A DNA stretch of 41,406 nucleotides from Desulfovibrio sp. Its GTDB lineage: Bacteria > Desulfobacterota > Desulfovibrionia > Desulfovibrionales > Desulfovibrionaceae. The stretch lies in the NCBI GenBank assembly GCA_024699605.1, contig JAILPJ010000055.1, positions 1 through 41,406 on the forward strand, in the 5' to 3' direction. The position numbers and the translations under genes are program-made. The first letter of the stretch is position 1. Each line of letters starts with the position of its first letter. The notes under the pieces were generated by a model. It made no database searches. It saw only the letters and a program-made list of their open reading frames with translations, and was not told the origin of the DNA. Below are positions 32,427-40,303 of the stretch, in pieces.

Positions 32427-35078
32427 TTAGGCCTGAAATTGCCCAAGGACAAGTTCTTTGGCTTTCTTCACGAAATTCTCACCGAGTGCCATGGCTTTGG
32501 CGTGATTGTCCTGAAGGAAGCGCAGATCTTCCGCATGATCTGTGGCCTCCGTTTGACAGAGCGCCTTGGCAGCCATTTCCAGCTGCTTGGCCAGGTCAGA
32601 AAGCCGTTCTCCACCCACAGCAAGTGCAGACGACTTGAGAGCATGCATCAGGATGGCGTAGTTTGTCCAGTCCTTACGGCTAAAGGCCGCCTCAAGATCT
32701 TCCTGCTTCTTGGGCCAGAGCTGACAGAACATATTGAACAGATCGATGTAGAGACTTTGATCTCCCCCGCTGTAGCGTAAGCCAAGCGCGGCATTGAGTT
32801 CCAAGGGTTGATCATCGGCCTCTGCTGGGGCCTTGGAAGGATTTTGTTCAGCAGCAACTGCCTTCTCAGTCTCTGCCTTTGGCGCAGCGCAAGCCGCATC
32901 TGTCTCGTCTGGGCGCTTTTGCTGTGACGTGTCAGAAACTGGCTCTTTGACGCTCTTTTCGGCTCCGTCACTTGGCTCAGTGAAAAAGACTTTGTCCTTG
33001 GGCAGGAAATGAGCCAGTAAGCGTTCCAGCTTGTCGCCCTGCACGGGTTTGCTCAAATATTCGACAAAGCCTTCTGCCAGCAGGCTTTCACGGGCCCCAG
33101 AAGTGGCGTTGGCGGTAAAGACAATGAAGGGCAGATCCGCACAGGCTGCGAATTTTTTGGCTTTATGCAGGGTCTGCACACCGTCCATTTCCGGCATCAT
33201 CTGATCGAGAAGGACCAGATCATAGGAATTGTTCAGCAAACGGCTTAGGCATTCCTGACCACTGCGGCAGGTATCAATAGTGATGCCCGTTTCTCTGAGC
33301 AGATTGACCACCACAAAGAGATTGATCTCATTATCGTCGACCACGAGAATGCGTGCTGTGGGCGCACGAAAGAGAACCTGATGCTCTTTTTGCTCCTGAT
33401 GCAGCATATCCATGACAAAATTGCCGATGGGCTTGTTGTCAGAGACTGCTTGCGGCAAAAGCACCGTGAAGGTGCTGCCCACTCCGTATTCACTTTCAAA
33501 GGAGATGGAGCCATTCATGCGTTTGACAAGATCGTAGGTGATGGCCAGGCCAAGCCCAGTGCCTTCAATATTGCGGTTGCGTTCCGTGTCAAAGCGTTCA
33601 AAACCGTGGAAAAGCTTGGCCCTATCGGCTTCATGAATCCCAATGCCTGTGTCGGCAATGACCAGCCAGAGCACAATCTCCTTATTGCCATGCGACTCAT
33701 GGCTCACACTGAGCCGCACTGAGCCCTCGCGCGTGTATTTCACGGCATTGGTCAGAAGATTCATGATAATCTGTTGAATGCGGACCTTGTCCCCGCACAG
33801 TCCGTCAGGCAGCAAAGGATCCACGCGCACATTGAAGTAGAGATGCTTTTGCTTGGCCCGCTGGGTGATCATCATGACCACGTCATTGAGCAGACTGCTC
33901 AGCTTGTAGGGGGCGGGCACGATTTCCAGCTTACCGCTTTCAATGCGCGAAAAGTCGAGAATATCATTAATGATGGCCAGAAGCGTATCACTGGCCTGTT
34001 TGATTTTGGAGGCGTAGTCGGTCAGCTTTGGATTGTCCGACTCACGGAGAATCATCTCATTCATGCCCATGATGGCATTGACAGGCGTGCGGATTTCATG
34101 ACTCATATTGGCCAAAAACGTGGTTTTGGCCTTATTGGCCTGGTCCGCGAGCTCCTTTTCATGCGTTAAGAGCTCACTTTCTTCGGTTCTGGACTGCGTC
34201 ACAAGGAAGGCTATGGAAAGCAGAGCAAAAACCAAAAGGATGAGGATCAGTACACCCACCAGTTGATCGTAGATACGGGCAATGTTGCCGACAATGGTTG
34301 TCCAGGGCACAAAACCGATCAAGGAACAGTTGGTACGAGGTAGATCCGCGCCGAAGAGAAAATACTTGCTCTTATCAACTTCCACTAAAACGGCGGCCGA
34401 GCGTTTTAAAAAGAGCTTACGCCGCACTTCGGCAAAACCTTCAGCGACTTCGTCTTTGCGAAAAAATTCGCGGTCCTTGGTTCGGAAATTTTTGTAGGGC
34501 ACAATGGTCAGTCCGCTGCGTTCCTGGATCAGCAGGCGACTGTCTTCATTGTAATCGGCAAGGCCAAAGAGATCGATCAAAAGCGAGTTTTCGTAGAGAC
34601 GGTAGAGCAGACTTGCAACATTGCCGTTATGATAGACCGGGACAATGAAAACAAGTCCCAGTGAAGGGTGATAATCAATGACATCTTTGCCGCGAAAGGC
34701 CATGTAAATGCGTGGAAAATCCGTGGCCGAAAGCGATGTGCCGTAAATCGCCTGACCGTCCAGACGCATCATTCCGATGTGTACGCCCTTGCGCAGACTC
34801 TTTTCACGGATCTCAAAAAAGCGTTTGCGCTGTTCAATGCCATAGGGCTCCAGATATTCAGAGGCCAAACGCAGGCTGACAAGCTCACGTTCAAATCGCT
34901 CTTCAGCCATGACAGACAAATCAGCCGTTTGACGGGCCACATTCTGTTCCATGCTGACGACAAAAAGCCTGCCCACTTTGGCCTGCAACAACACGCCAAT
35001 GACGACCAATCCCAGCACAATGGCGAGCACCAGGAGAATTCTCCTCTCGAGACGCGAAGCACGCTGTGACCTATTCAA
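32427..35078 (-). CDS. Hybrid histidine kinase with receiver and Hpt domains (RpfC-like plan)
   Basis: About 883 residues: first membrane helix near 15-35, a ~230-residue periplasmic sensor domain of the Cache type, second helix near 275-293, then a kinase core. The core has HisKA (ANMSHEIRTPVNAIMG, His near 327) and HATPase (NLLTNAVKYT, ADTGIGI, GTGLGL). A receiver follows (ILVVDDNE, phospho-acceptor LLDQMMP near Asp625), then a variable Ala/Glu-rich linker and an Hpt domain (LMHALKSSALAVGG, His near 812). So the phosphorelay can run to an outside regulator, most simply the REC-HD-GYP protein of the same operon. A TTG at 35078 is preferred because GGGGG lies eight bases before it; the first possible TTG (35087) would touch that site. 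It overlaps the BMP gene. Confidence 0.88.
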   Translation of the reverse strand: MNRSQRASRLERRILLVLAIVLGLVVIGVLLQAKVGRLFVVSMEQNVARQTADLSVMAEERFERELVSLRLASEYLEPYGIEQRKRFFEIREKSLRKGVHIGMMRLDGQAIYGTSLSATDFPRIYMAFRGKDVIDYHPSLGLVFIVPVYHNGNVASLLYRLYENSLLIDLFGLADYNEDSRLLIQERSGLTIVPYKNFRTKDREFFRKDEVAEGFAEVRRKLFLKRSAAVLVEVDKSKYFLFGADLPRTNCSLIGFVPWTTIVGNIARIYDQLVGVLILILLVFALLSIAFLVTQSRTEESELLTHEKELADQANKAKTTFLANMSHEIRTPVNAIMGMNEMILRESDNPKLTDYASKIKQASDTLLAIINDILDFSRIESGKLEIVPAPYKLSSLLNDVVMMITQRAKQKHLYFNVRVDPLLPDGLCGDKVRIQQIIMNLLTNAVKYTREGSVRLSVSHESHGNKEIVLWLVIADTGIGIHEADRAKLFHGFERFDTERNRNIEGTGLGLAITYDLVKRMNGSISFESEYGVGSTFTVLLPQAVSDNKPIGNFVMDMLHQEQKEHQVLFRAPTARILVVDDNEINLFVVVNLLRETGITIDTCRSGQECLSRLLNNSYDLVLLDQMMPEMDGVQTLHKAKKFAACADLPFIVFTANATSGARESLLAEGFVEYLSKPVQGDKLERLLAHFLPKDKVFFTEPSDGAEKSVKEPVSDTSQQKRPDETDAACAAPKAETEKAVAAEQNPSKAPAEADDQPLELNAALGLRYSGGDQSLYIDLFNMFCQLWPKKQEDLEAAFSRKDWTNYAILMHALKSSALAVGGERLSDLAKQLEMAAKALCQTEATDHAEDLRFLQDNHAKAMALGENFVKKAKELVLGQFQA

Positions 35079-36192
35079 AGATCTCAACCCCCTTCACTTG
35101 CCAGTCGAGGCGCTCCAGTAAGACATCTTCGCTGACGATTTCCCCTTCCTCACAGCGCAGATTGCCTTCCCGGTCATAGATCGGTCCGCGGAAAATCAGT
35201 TTCGAATTGTGCTCCAGTTGATTTTTGACTTGCTTGAGGTGAGCGCGGATCTCCGGGCTGACGCGCCGGGAAAAACCGGAAAAGCCCACAGCCCCCTGAT
35301 CCATGCCTAACCAGTTGTTGCGAAAGGCATTGAACTCCCCTTTCATGAAACGACGAATAATATCAAAGTAAAAGGTGTTCCACTGACAGACAATGCTCGT
35401 CAGAAGATGATCGTTTGCATCGTCAAAGCGGGTATTGAAGCCAACGACGTCGATGCCCTCAGACAGCGCCACCTTGGCCACAGTAGAATCGTCCTGATGA
35501 TAACTGAAGATATCGCAGCCGCACTCAAGCACCATACGCCTGACAAACGTCTCTTCTTTTTTGCTGTCATTCCAGGAGCCCATAAAAGCCGCAATCACAC
35601 GCACATTGGGATCAACGGACTGCGCGCCCAGAGCAAAGGCGTTCAGACTGCGATTGACTTCGGCATTGGGCATGGCCGTAATATAGCCTAAGACATGATT
35701 TTTGCTGCTCATGGCAGCTAAAATGCCTTCAAGATAGCGCGCTTGATAGATTCGTAAAAAATACGAGGCCATGTTGTGGGCATGGACTTCAGAGGAAATG
35801 GCGGCAAAAGCGATATGCGGGAAGGCTTCGACGGTTTCAATGGCTTCGGCGGCGTAAGCGTAGCTGCAGAGAAAAATCATGGAGCAGCCCTCAGACACAA
35901 GCTCACGAATGCGCTCCGGGCATTGCCCGCTCCATTCAGGAACCTTGTCGCGCACCAGTAACTCGAGCTTGAGGGTATCGCAGGCCTCGCGCAGTCCCTG
36001 ATAGTGGGAGGCATTCCAACCGGGCTGGTTGATATCGCCCAGGATGATCAGACCGATCTTTGGCCGAGACTCTTCAGGATCAGGCTCAAAAAGTAAAATG
36101 GATCCGATCAGCGAAGCGAGAAGGATCACGCCAATGCCAAAAAGCACAGGCAGCTGCCAGCGTTTGAAGCCTTTGCCAAATCGTGTACGCAA
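35071..36192 (-). CDS. Membrane-anchored BMP-family binding protein (PnrA-like)
   Basis: The 373-residue protein has one N-terminal helix (LPVLFGIGVILLASLIGSILL) without a lipobox, so it is probably anchored and faces the periplasm. The remainder fits the BMP family (PF02608): a start IGLIILGDINQPGWNASHYQGL, the SMIFLCSYAYAAEAIETV region, GYITAMPNAEVNRSLNAFALGA and GIDVVGFNTRFDDAN, LLTSIV. Family members bind purine nucleosides or related ligands. No ABC transporter is beside it. It starts three bases after the regulator gene and overlaps the kinase gene, so its likely job is to present a ligand to that kinase. Start TTG 36192 with AGGAGG in the last codons of the gene before it. Confidence 0.8.
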   Translation of the reverse strand: MRTRFGKGFKRWQLPVLFGIGVILLASLIGSILLFEPDPEESRPKIGLIILGDINQPGWNASHYQGLREACDTLKLELLVRDKVPEWSGQCPERIRELVSEGCSMIFLCSYAYAAEAIETVEAFPHIAFAAISSEVHAHNMASYFLRIYQARYLEGILAAMSSKNHVLGYITAMPNAEVNRSLNAFALGAQSVDPNVRVIAAFMGSWNDSKKEETFVRRMVLECGCDIFSYHQDDSTVAKVALSEGIDVVGFNTRFDDANDHLLTSIVCQWNTFYFDIIRRFMKGEFNAFRNNWLGMDQGAVGFSGFSRRVSPEIRAHLKQVKNQLEHNSKLIFRGPIYDREGNLRCEEGEIVSEDVLLERLDWQVKGVEIFE

Positions 36193-36194
36193 GC

Positions 36195-37289
36195 CTACAC
36201 CTCCTGCTCCTTGCCAGGTACATGCTGTGGCATCTCGCGCATGGTGTAGTTGACGTCCTCGTCAATCAGGCCAAGCATGATATCGGCAAATTCTGGATCA
36301 AACTGCGTACCTCGTCCCTGAAGAATCTCTTTGCGTACCTGGGCCTGAGGCAGGATACGCCGGTAGCTGCGATTGCTGGTCATGGCATCATAGGCGTCAG
36401 CCACAGCCAGAATTCTGGCAAAACGGGGAATATCTTGCCCTTTGAGATGCTCAGGATAGCCTTTGCCGTCATAGCGCTCGTGATGGCAACGGGCCGCCAT
36501 AGCTAAATCGGGGAAAACATCGATGCTCTGGAGAATCTGAAAACCAATGACCGTATGTGTCTGAATACTGGCGTATTCCTCAGGCGTGAGCGAGGCCTGC
36601 TTATTGATGATGGATTTGGCCACACCGATCTTGCCTATGTCATGCAACATGCCCATGTAGTAGATCTTTTCCTGGTTTTCCTCACTCTCTCCGGCCAGCT
36701 TGGCAATACGACAGGCATAGTTGGCCACACGTTCAGAATGTCCGCTGGTGTACTTATCCTTGGCATCCACTGTTCTGGCCAGGGCAACGACCATTTCCCG
36801 AAAGAGCAAGCGGCTTTCAGAAAGACGACTTTCTGCCAGCAGGGTTTTGCGCCCTACTTCCTGCTCCAGATGCTTTTTCAAATACTCATAGCGGACGAGC
36901 CTGCGCACCCTGTGTCGTACCACATCAGGGACAAAGGGCTTGCGGATGAAATCCGTGGCTCCCAGGGCAAAACCCTCTGTTTCGAGGCCGTTTTCTGTAT
37001 CACCGGTGAGCAGAATCACCGGCAGATCATCGTGCTGGGAATGCCTGCGCAAAATACGTAAGACTTCGAAGCCGTCCATATCCGGCATGCGGTAATCAAG
37101 CAGCATCAGATCACAGACATTATCCTCAAGCCAGGCCAGAGCCGCACGGCCACTATCAAGACTGATGACCTCGGCCTCCTGCGCAAAAATCCGCTTGAGG
37201 ATCAGCACGATCATGGGGTCATCGTCTACAGCCAGGAGTCGCATTTTATCAGACGACGAAAAAATCGGCTTTGCGCTGTCTTGACTCAT
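36195..37289 (-). CDS. REC-HD-GYP response regulator (RpfG-like)
   Basis: The 364-residue protein starts with an intact receiver: LLAVDDDPM (22-24 acidic set), phospho-acceptor LLDYRMPDMDG (Asp65), Thr in LLTGD and Lys in RKPF (117). After a coiled linker it has a full HD-GYP domain: KYTSGHSERVANY, HDIGKIG (216-217), THTVIG and HHERYDGKGYPE (GYP 277-279). It should degrade cyclic-di-GMP when phosphorylated, with the hybrid kinase two genes downstream as its partner. This is the RpfG plan. The start at ATG 37289 is uncertain by a few codons, since no strong ribosome binding site is seen; the frame opens 144 bases earlier. First gene of the operon. Confidence 0.88.
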   Translation of the reverse strand: MSQDSAKPIFSSSDKMRLLAVDDDPMIVLILKRIFAQEAEVISLDSGRAALAWLEDNVCDLMLLDYRMPDMDGFEVLRILRRHSQHDDLPVILLTGDTENGLETEGFALGATDFIRKPFVPDVVRHRVRRLVRYEYLKKHLEQEVGRKTLLAESRLSESRLLFREMVVALARTVDAKDKYTSGHSERVANYACRIAKLAGESEENQEKIYYMGMLHDIGKIGVAKSIINKQASLTPEEYASIQTHTVIGFQILQSIDVFPDLAMAARCHHERYDGKGYPEHLKGQDIPRFARILAVADAYDAMTSNRSYRRILPQAQVRKEILQGRGTQFDPEFADIMLGLIDEDVNYTMREMPQHVPGKEQEV

Positions 37290-37814
37290 CAGCTTTTCAG
37301 CGTGCTTACCTCGGCCATAAGGCCGAGAAGGGAACGCTGCCTCCGTAATTTTGGTTTCTTGCAAACATGGCATATCCGCAGACAGGTCTTGCAGAATACT
37401 GCCCTTCGAAGCCTTGCCAAGAAAAACTCGCACCGATCATCAAACTGTTGGGCTGTCGGAAGACGCCAGTCAAGCTGCGAGGGATCTGACTGGCCTTGCT
37501 TTGAGCCGCACACGTAAGGAAAAAGCGCGCGCCGAGAAATAGCTGCTTTTGGGACGATGAGAAAAATCTCTGGCTCACAACGCCAAGAGGACACTCTCAA
37601 AGGCAAACCAATCCGACTTCAGGCGATACTGCTGGCAGGAACGTGAGGAGAAAAAGCAAAGGCATTTGCTTCTTAAGGTAAGCCGCCACAGGCTGACTCT
37701 TGCCTTTCCCAAGCTTTCCCCCCAAAAATACTTGGCCATTGCGCAGTTGCAAGCCGTATCGCGCTTTGAAAGTGCCCTAGCCAGGCGAAAGCCACGTCGC
37801 AAGCAAGAGCAAAC
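37290..37814. other. Intergenic region between two HD-GYP genes
   Basis: The 525 bases between the end of the HD-GYP gene at 37815 and the regulator start hold no convincing gene: several overlapping short frames exist on both strands, none with a ribosome binding site plus recognisable features. The promoter of the minus-strand operon should lie in 37290-37450. A change from AT-rich to ordinary composition happens near 37810. Confidence 0.4.
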
Positions 37815-38930
37815 TTATAAATTCATTTCCAAATAATCTTCACGTGTTAATTGGAGAGAGGCTTCCTTGACTAAAGGAGAAACCGTTTGTTCTCGCATTT
37901 GGAAAGAAGTATCTTCGTCAATCATTTGCAGTATTATATCAGCATATTTTGGGTCAAATTGCAGGCCTCTTTCCCTCACGATCTCTGCTCGCACGACTTC
38001 CTGAGCTAATGAGTCACGATAACTGCGTTTGGATGTCATGGCATCATAGGCATCGGCTACTGTGATGATGCGCGCGATTTTAGGAATTTCATCGCCTTTC
38101 AAGCCTTGTGGATAGCCTTTTCCATCATATCGTTCATGATGATAATGTGCGCCGATAGCAAATTCTGGAATTACATCAACGCTCTTTAAGATGCCTGAGC
38201 CAATAACTGGATGTTGTTTAATTTTATTATATTCTTCTTCAGAGAGCTTTGAGGGTTTATTGATTATATATCTTGGTATGCCAATCTTACCAACATCATG
38301 CAACAAGCCAATAAAGTAAATTTTTTCCTGAATAATCTCAGATTCACCAGCACGTCTGGCAATTTCACGGGAATAATTGGCAACCCGTTCCGAATGTCCT
38401 GACGTATATTTATCCTTTGCATCAATCGCCTTGGCCAGGGCCAAAGACATTTCCTTAAAAAGTTTTCTACTTGCATTTAACCGTTCTTCCGCCAGACGAA
38501 CCTGTCGCGTGACCTCTTTAGTCAGATTATCTTGCAAATATTTATTACGCAAAGCTTCTAAGACGCGATTACGAAGTATTTCTTTATTAATTGGCAAAGG
38601 AATGATACCGGTTACATGCTCTAGATAGAGTCGAGATAAAATATCTGAATCAATATCAGAGATGAGCACAAAAATCGGAATTTTAGCATAATAATCAATA
38701 CTTCTAATAGTTTTTAAGGTCGAAAAAGCATCAATAATGGGCGAAAAATGTTCTATCAGGATGACATCTACATCATTTTTGGATAAAAAATCAAGCAAAT
38801 CCGTAGAAAACTGATGACATATAACTCTAGCGCTATCAGCAAACGTACTTTGTATTTCTGCTATATTATCGGAATTCTCACCGAGCACAACAAAGTGTGG
38901 AAGCTGACTGACACAAAGAAAACTGGACAT
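37815..38930 (-). CDS. HD-GYP phosphodiesterase with degenerate receiver domain
   Basis: The 371-residue protein has a receiver-like N-terminus that has lost its active site. The acidic pair reads VVLGENS, the phospho-acceptor position is Glu (VILIEHFSP, residue 60), and the conserved Lys is missing (IIPLPIN). Glu at that position can mimic phosphorylation, so the output may be always on or controlled by binding. The HD-GYP half is complete: KYTSGHSERVANYSR, LHDVGKIGIP, KQHPVIG and HHERYDGKGYPQG, and it closely resembles the one at 36195. Codon use is visibly more AT-rich than in the neighbouring genes, suggesting separate origin. AGGAAG precedes the ATG. Confidence 0.87.
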   Translation of the reverse strand: MSSFLCVSQLPHFVVLGENSDNIAEIQSTFADSARVICHQFSTDLLDFLSKNDVDVILIEHFSPIIDAFSTLKTIRSIDYYAKIPIFVLISDIDSDILSRLYLEHVTGIIPLPINKEILRNRVLEALRNKYLQDNLTKEVTRQVRLAEERLNASRKLFKEMSLALAKAIDAKDKYTSGHSERVANYSREIARRAGESEIIQEKIYFIGLLHDVGKIGIPRYIINKPSKLSEEEYNKIKQHPVIGSGILKSVDVIPEFAIGAHYHHERYDGKGYPQGLKGDEIPKIARIITVADAYDAMTSKRSYRDSLAQEVVRAEIVRERGLQFDPKYADIILQMIDEDTSFQMREQTVSPLVKEASLQLTREDYLEMNL

Positions 38931-39031
38931 TCTTCCTACTCTCTTTCAGCATGCCTGGTCAGACAATGCTGTTCCTAGATGTCATATTTTACCTATACGA
39001 AAAAAAGAGAAACTTGGGAAACGACTAAAGA

Positions 39032-39997
39032 TTACAAGCTACAGCAACGGGCCATCTTATTCATTCTACAGGTATCACGACCTGATTTTTTCGCTTCATA
39101 GAGAGAGGCGTCAGAAAGGCGAATCAATTCTGAAGGCGGATTGGCAAGACTACGTGCTTCCTCAGCGGTAATTTCAGCAATACCTGCGCTAATGGTGACT
39201 ATACCCTGCGGCCCCTCTTCATGAGGAATGCCAATACCACGTACGGCCAGACGAATCTCCTCAGCAACGAGAGCGGCCTCTTTCAGCGCCGTATCAGGGA
39301 GAAGCACCGCAAACTCTTCTCCACCGTAACGATACAAGTTAAAATTCTTATTCGTAATAGCTTTTCTCATGACAGCAGCAACCTGCGTCAGACATCGATC
39401 CCCTACCAAGTGACCATATAAATCGTTAAAATTCTTGAACTTATCTATATCAATCATGATCATGCAGAGACGGCCACCCTTATTGACTATATTGGTAATC
39501 ATTTTCAGCAGTTCACCGTCAAAATGCCGACGATTGTAAAGCGTCGTAAGATAATCCGTATCGGTCAGCGATTCACGCAAGTTGTGTAGCTCCGTAATAT
39601 CCCTGATGAGCACATAGAAAACATCACCGAACTCCTCGGTGTGGTCCAGACGCCCGTAATCGTCTACCCAGCGAATTTCGCTATCCTTGCGGCGAATACG
39701 GTATTCGACATAATCGAGCTTTTTGAAGTGTTCTTGAACCTGTTCCGTAATGGATTTTTCTATACGTTCTAAGTCCTCACCATACACCATGCCGGGGAAG
39801 GTAAAACCGGTCAGCTCTTTGAATTCATCGGCATTGTCGCAACCAAAGATGTCGTGAACAACGTCATTGGCATAGAGGAGCTTCTCGTCTCCATACGCCT
39901 TGTAGACAAAAAATCCGCCAGGCATGCGTTCGCCCAGCTTTTCAAGCATCAAAAGAGAAATATCCTTAGAATTGATTTTTAGCTCATCAAGTGTCAT
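39032..39997 (-). CDS. PAS-GGDEF diguanylate cyclase (GGEEF)
   Basis: The 321-residue soluble protein has a PAS domain at about 15-140 (LGERMPGGFFVYKAYGDEK to VFYVLIRDITELHN; PAS 3-type with RIRRKDSEIRWVDDYG). A GGDEF domain follows with the active variant GGEEF (RYGGEEFA, 225-229) and DIDKFKNFNDLYGH. It should make cyclic-di-GMP. No RxxD inhibitory site precedes the motif (NKNFNLYRYGG). ATG 39997 is chosen since AAAGGGA stands before it and it starts the conserved region; the frame opens 57 bases earlier. It is 101 bases upstream of the degenerate-receiver HD-GYP gene, same strand, perhaps co-transcribed, pairing a cyclase with a phosphodiesterase. Confidence 0.87.
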   Translation of the reverse strand: MTLDELKINSKDISLLMLEKLGERMPGGFFVYKAYGDEKLLYANDVVHDIFGCDNADEFKELTGFTFPGMVYGEDLERIEKSITEQVQEHFKKLDYVEYRIRRKDSEIRWVDDYGRLDHTEEFGDVFYVLIRDITELHNLRESLTDTDYLTTLYNRRHFDGELLKMITNIVNKGGRLCMIMIDIDKFKNFNDLYGHLVGDRCLTQVAAVMRKAITNKNFNLYRYGGEEFAVLLPDTALKEAALVAEEIRLAVRGIGIPHEEGPQGIVTISAGIAEITAEEARSLANPPSELIRLSDASLYEAKKSGRDTCRMNKMARCCSL

Positions 39998-40303
39998 CAA
40001 TAATCCCTTTCTGAGTACTGAGTTGTCTTTGCCGCCATGATGTACGTGATGCACTCAAGCTGACTGAAAAAAATGAAGTATTCTTCCCTGCTCACAGGTT
40101 AGCCGAGAAGAAGTAAGGAGGCAAGAGATCTATCTTGCCAAACTTTTCCAGGAGAAACTGTCAGAGTCCGCCTCAAACTTTGCTCATGGAAAAAGAGCCT
40201 AGACAACATTTTTCAAAACGTCTGCCTGCAGAGCCAGATCATTTGCTCTGATTTGCGGAAAGCTTGTCTCGGCAAAAAAAGGTTTTTTTGCATCAAAACA
40301 CAA
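39998..40303. other. Intergenic region with an A/T palindrome
   Basis: These 306 bases hold no gene I can support. The one structure is gcaaaaaaaggtttttttgc at 40272-40291, a perfect inverted repeat around gg, just after the stop of the HD-GYP gene at 40304; it could be a weak terminator on either strand. The promoter of the GGEEF gene should be near 40020-40080. Confidence 0.4.
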
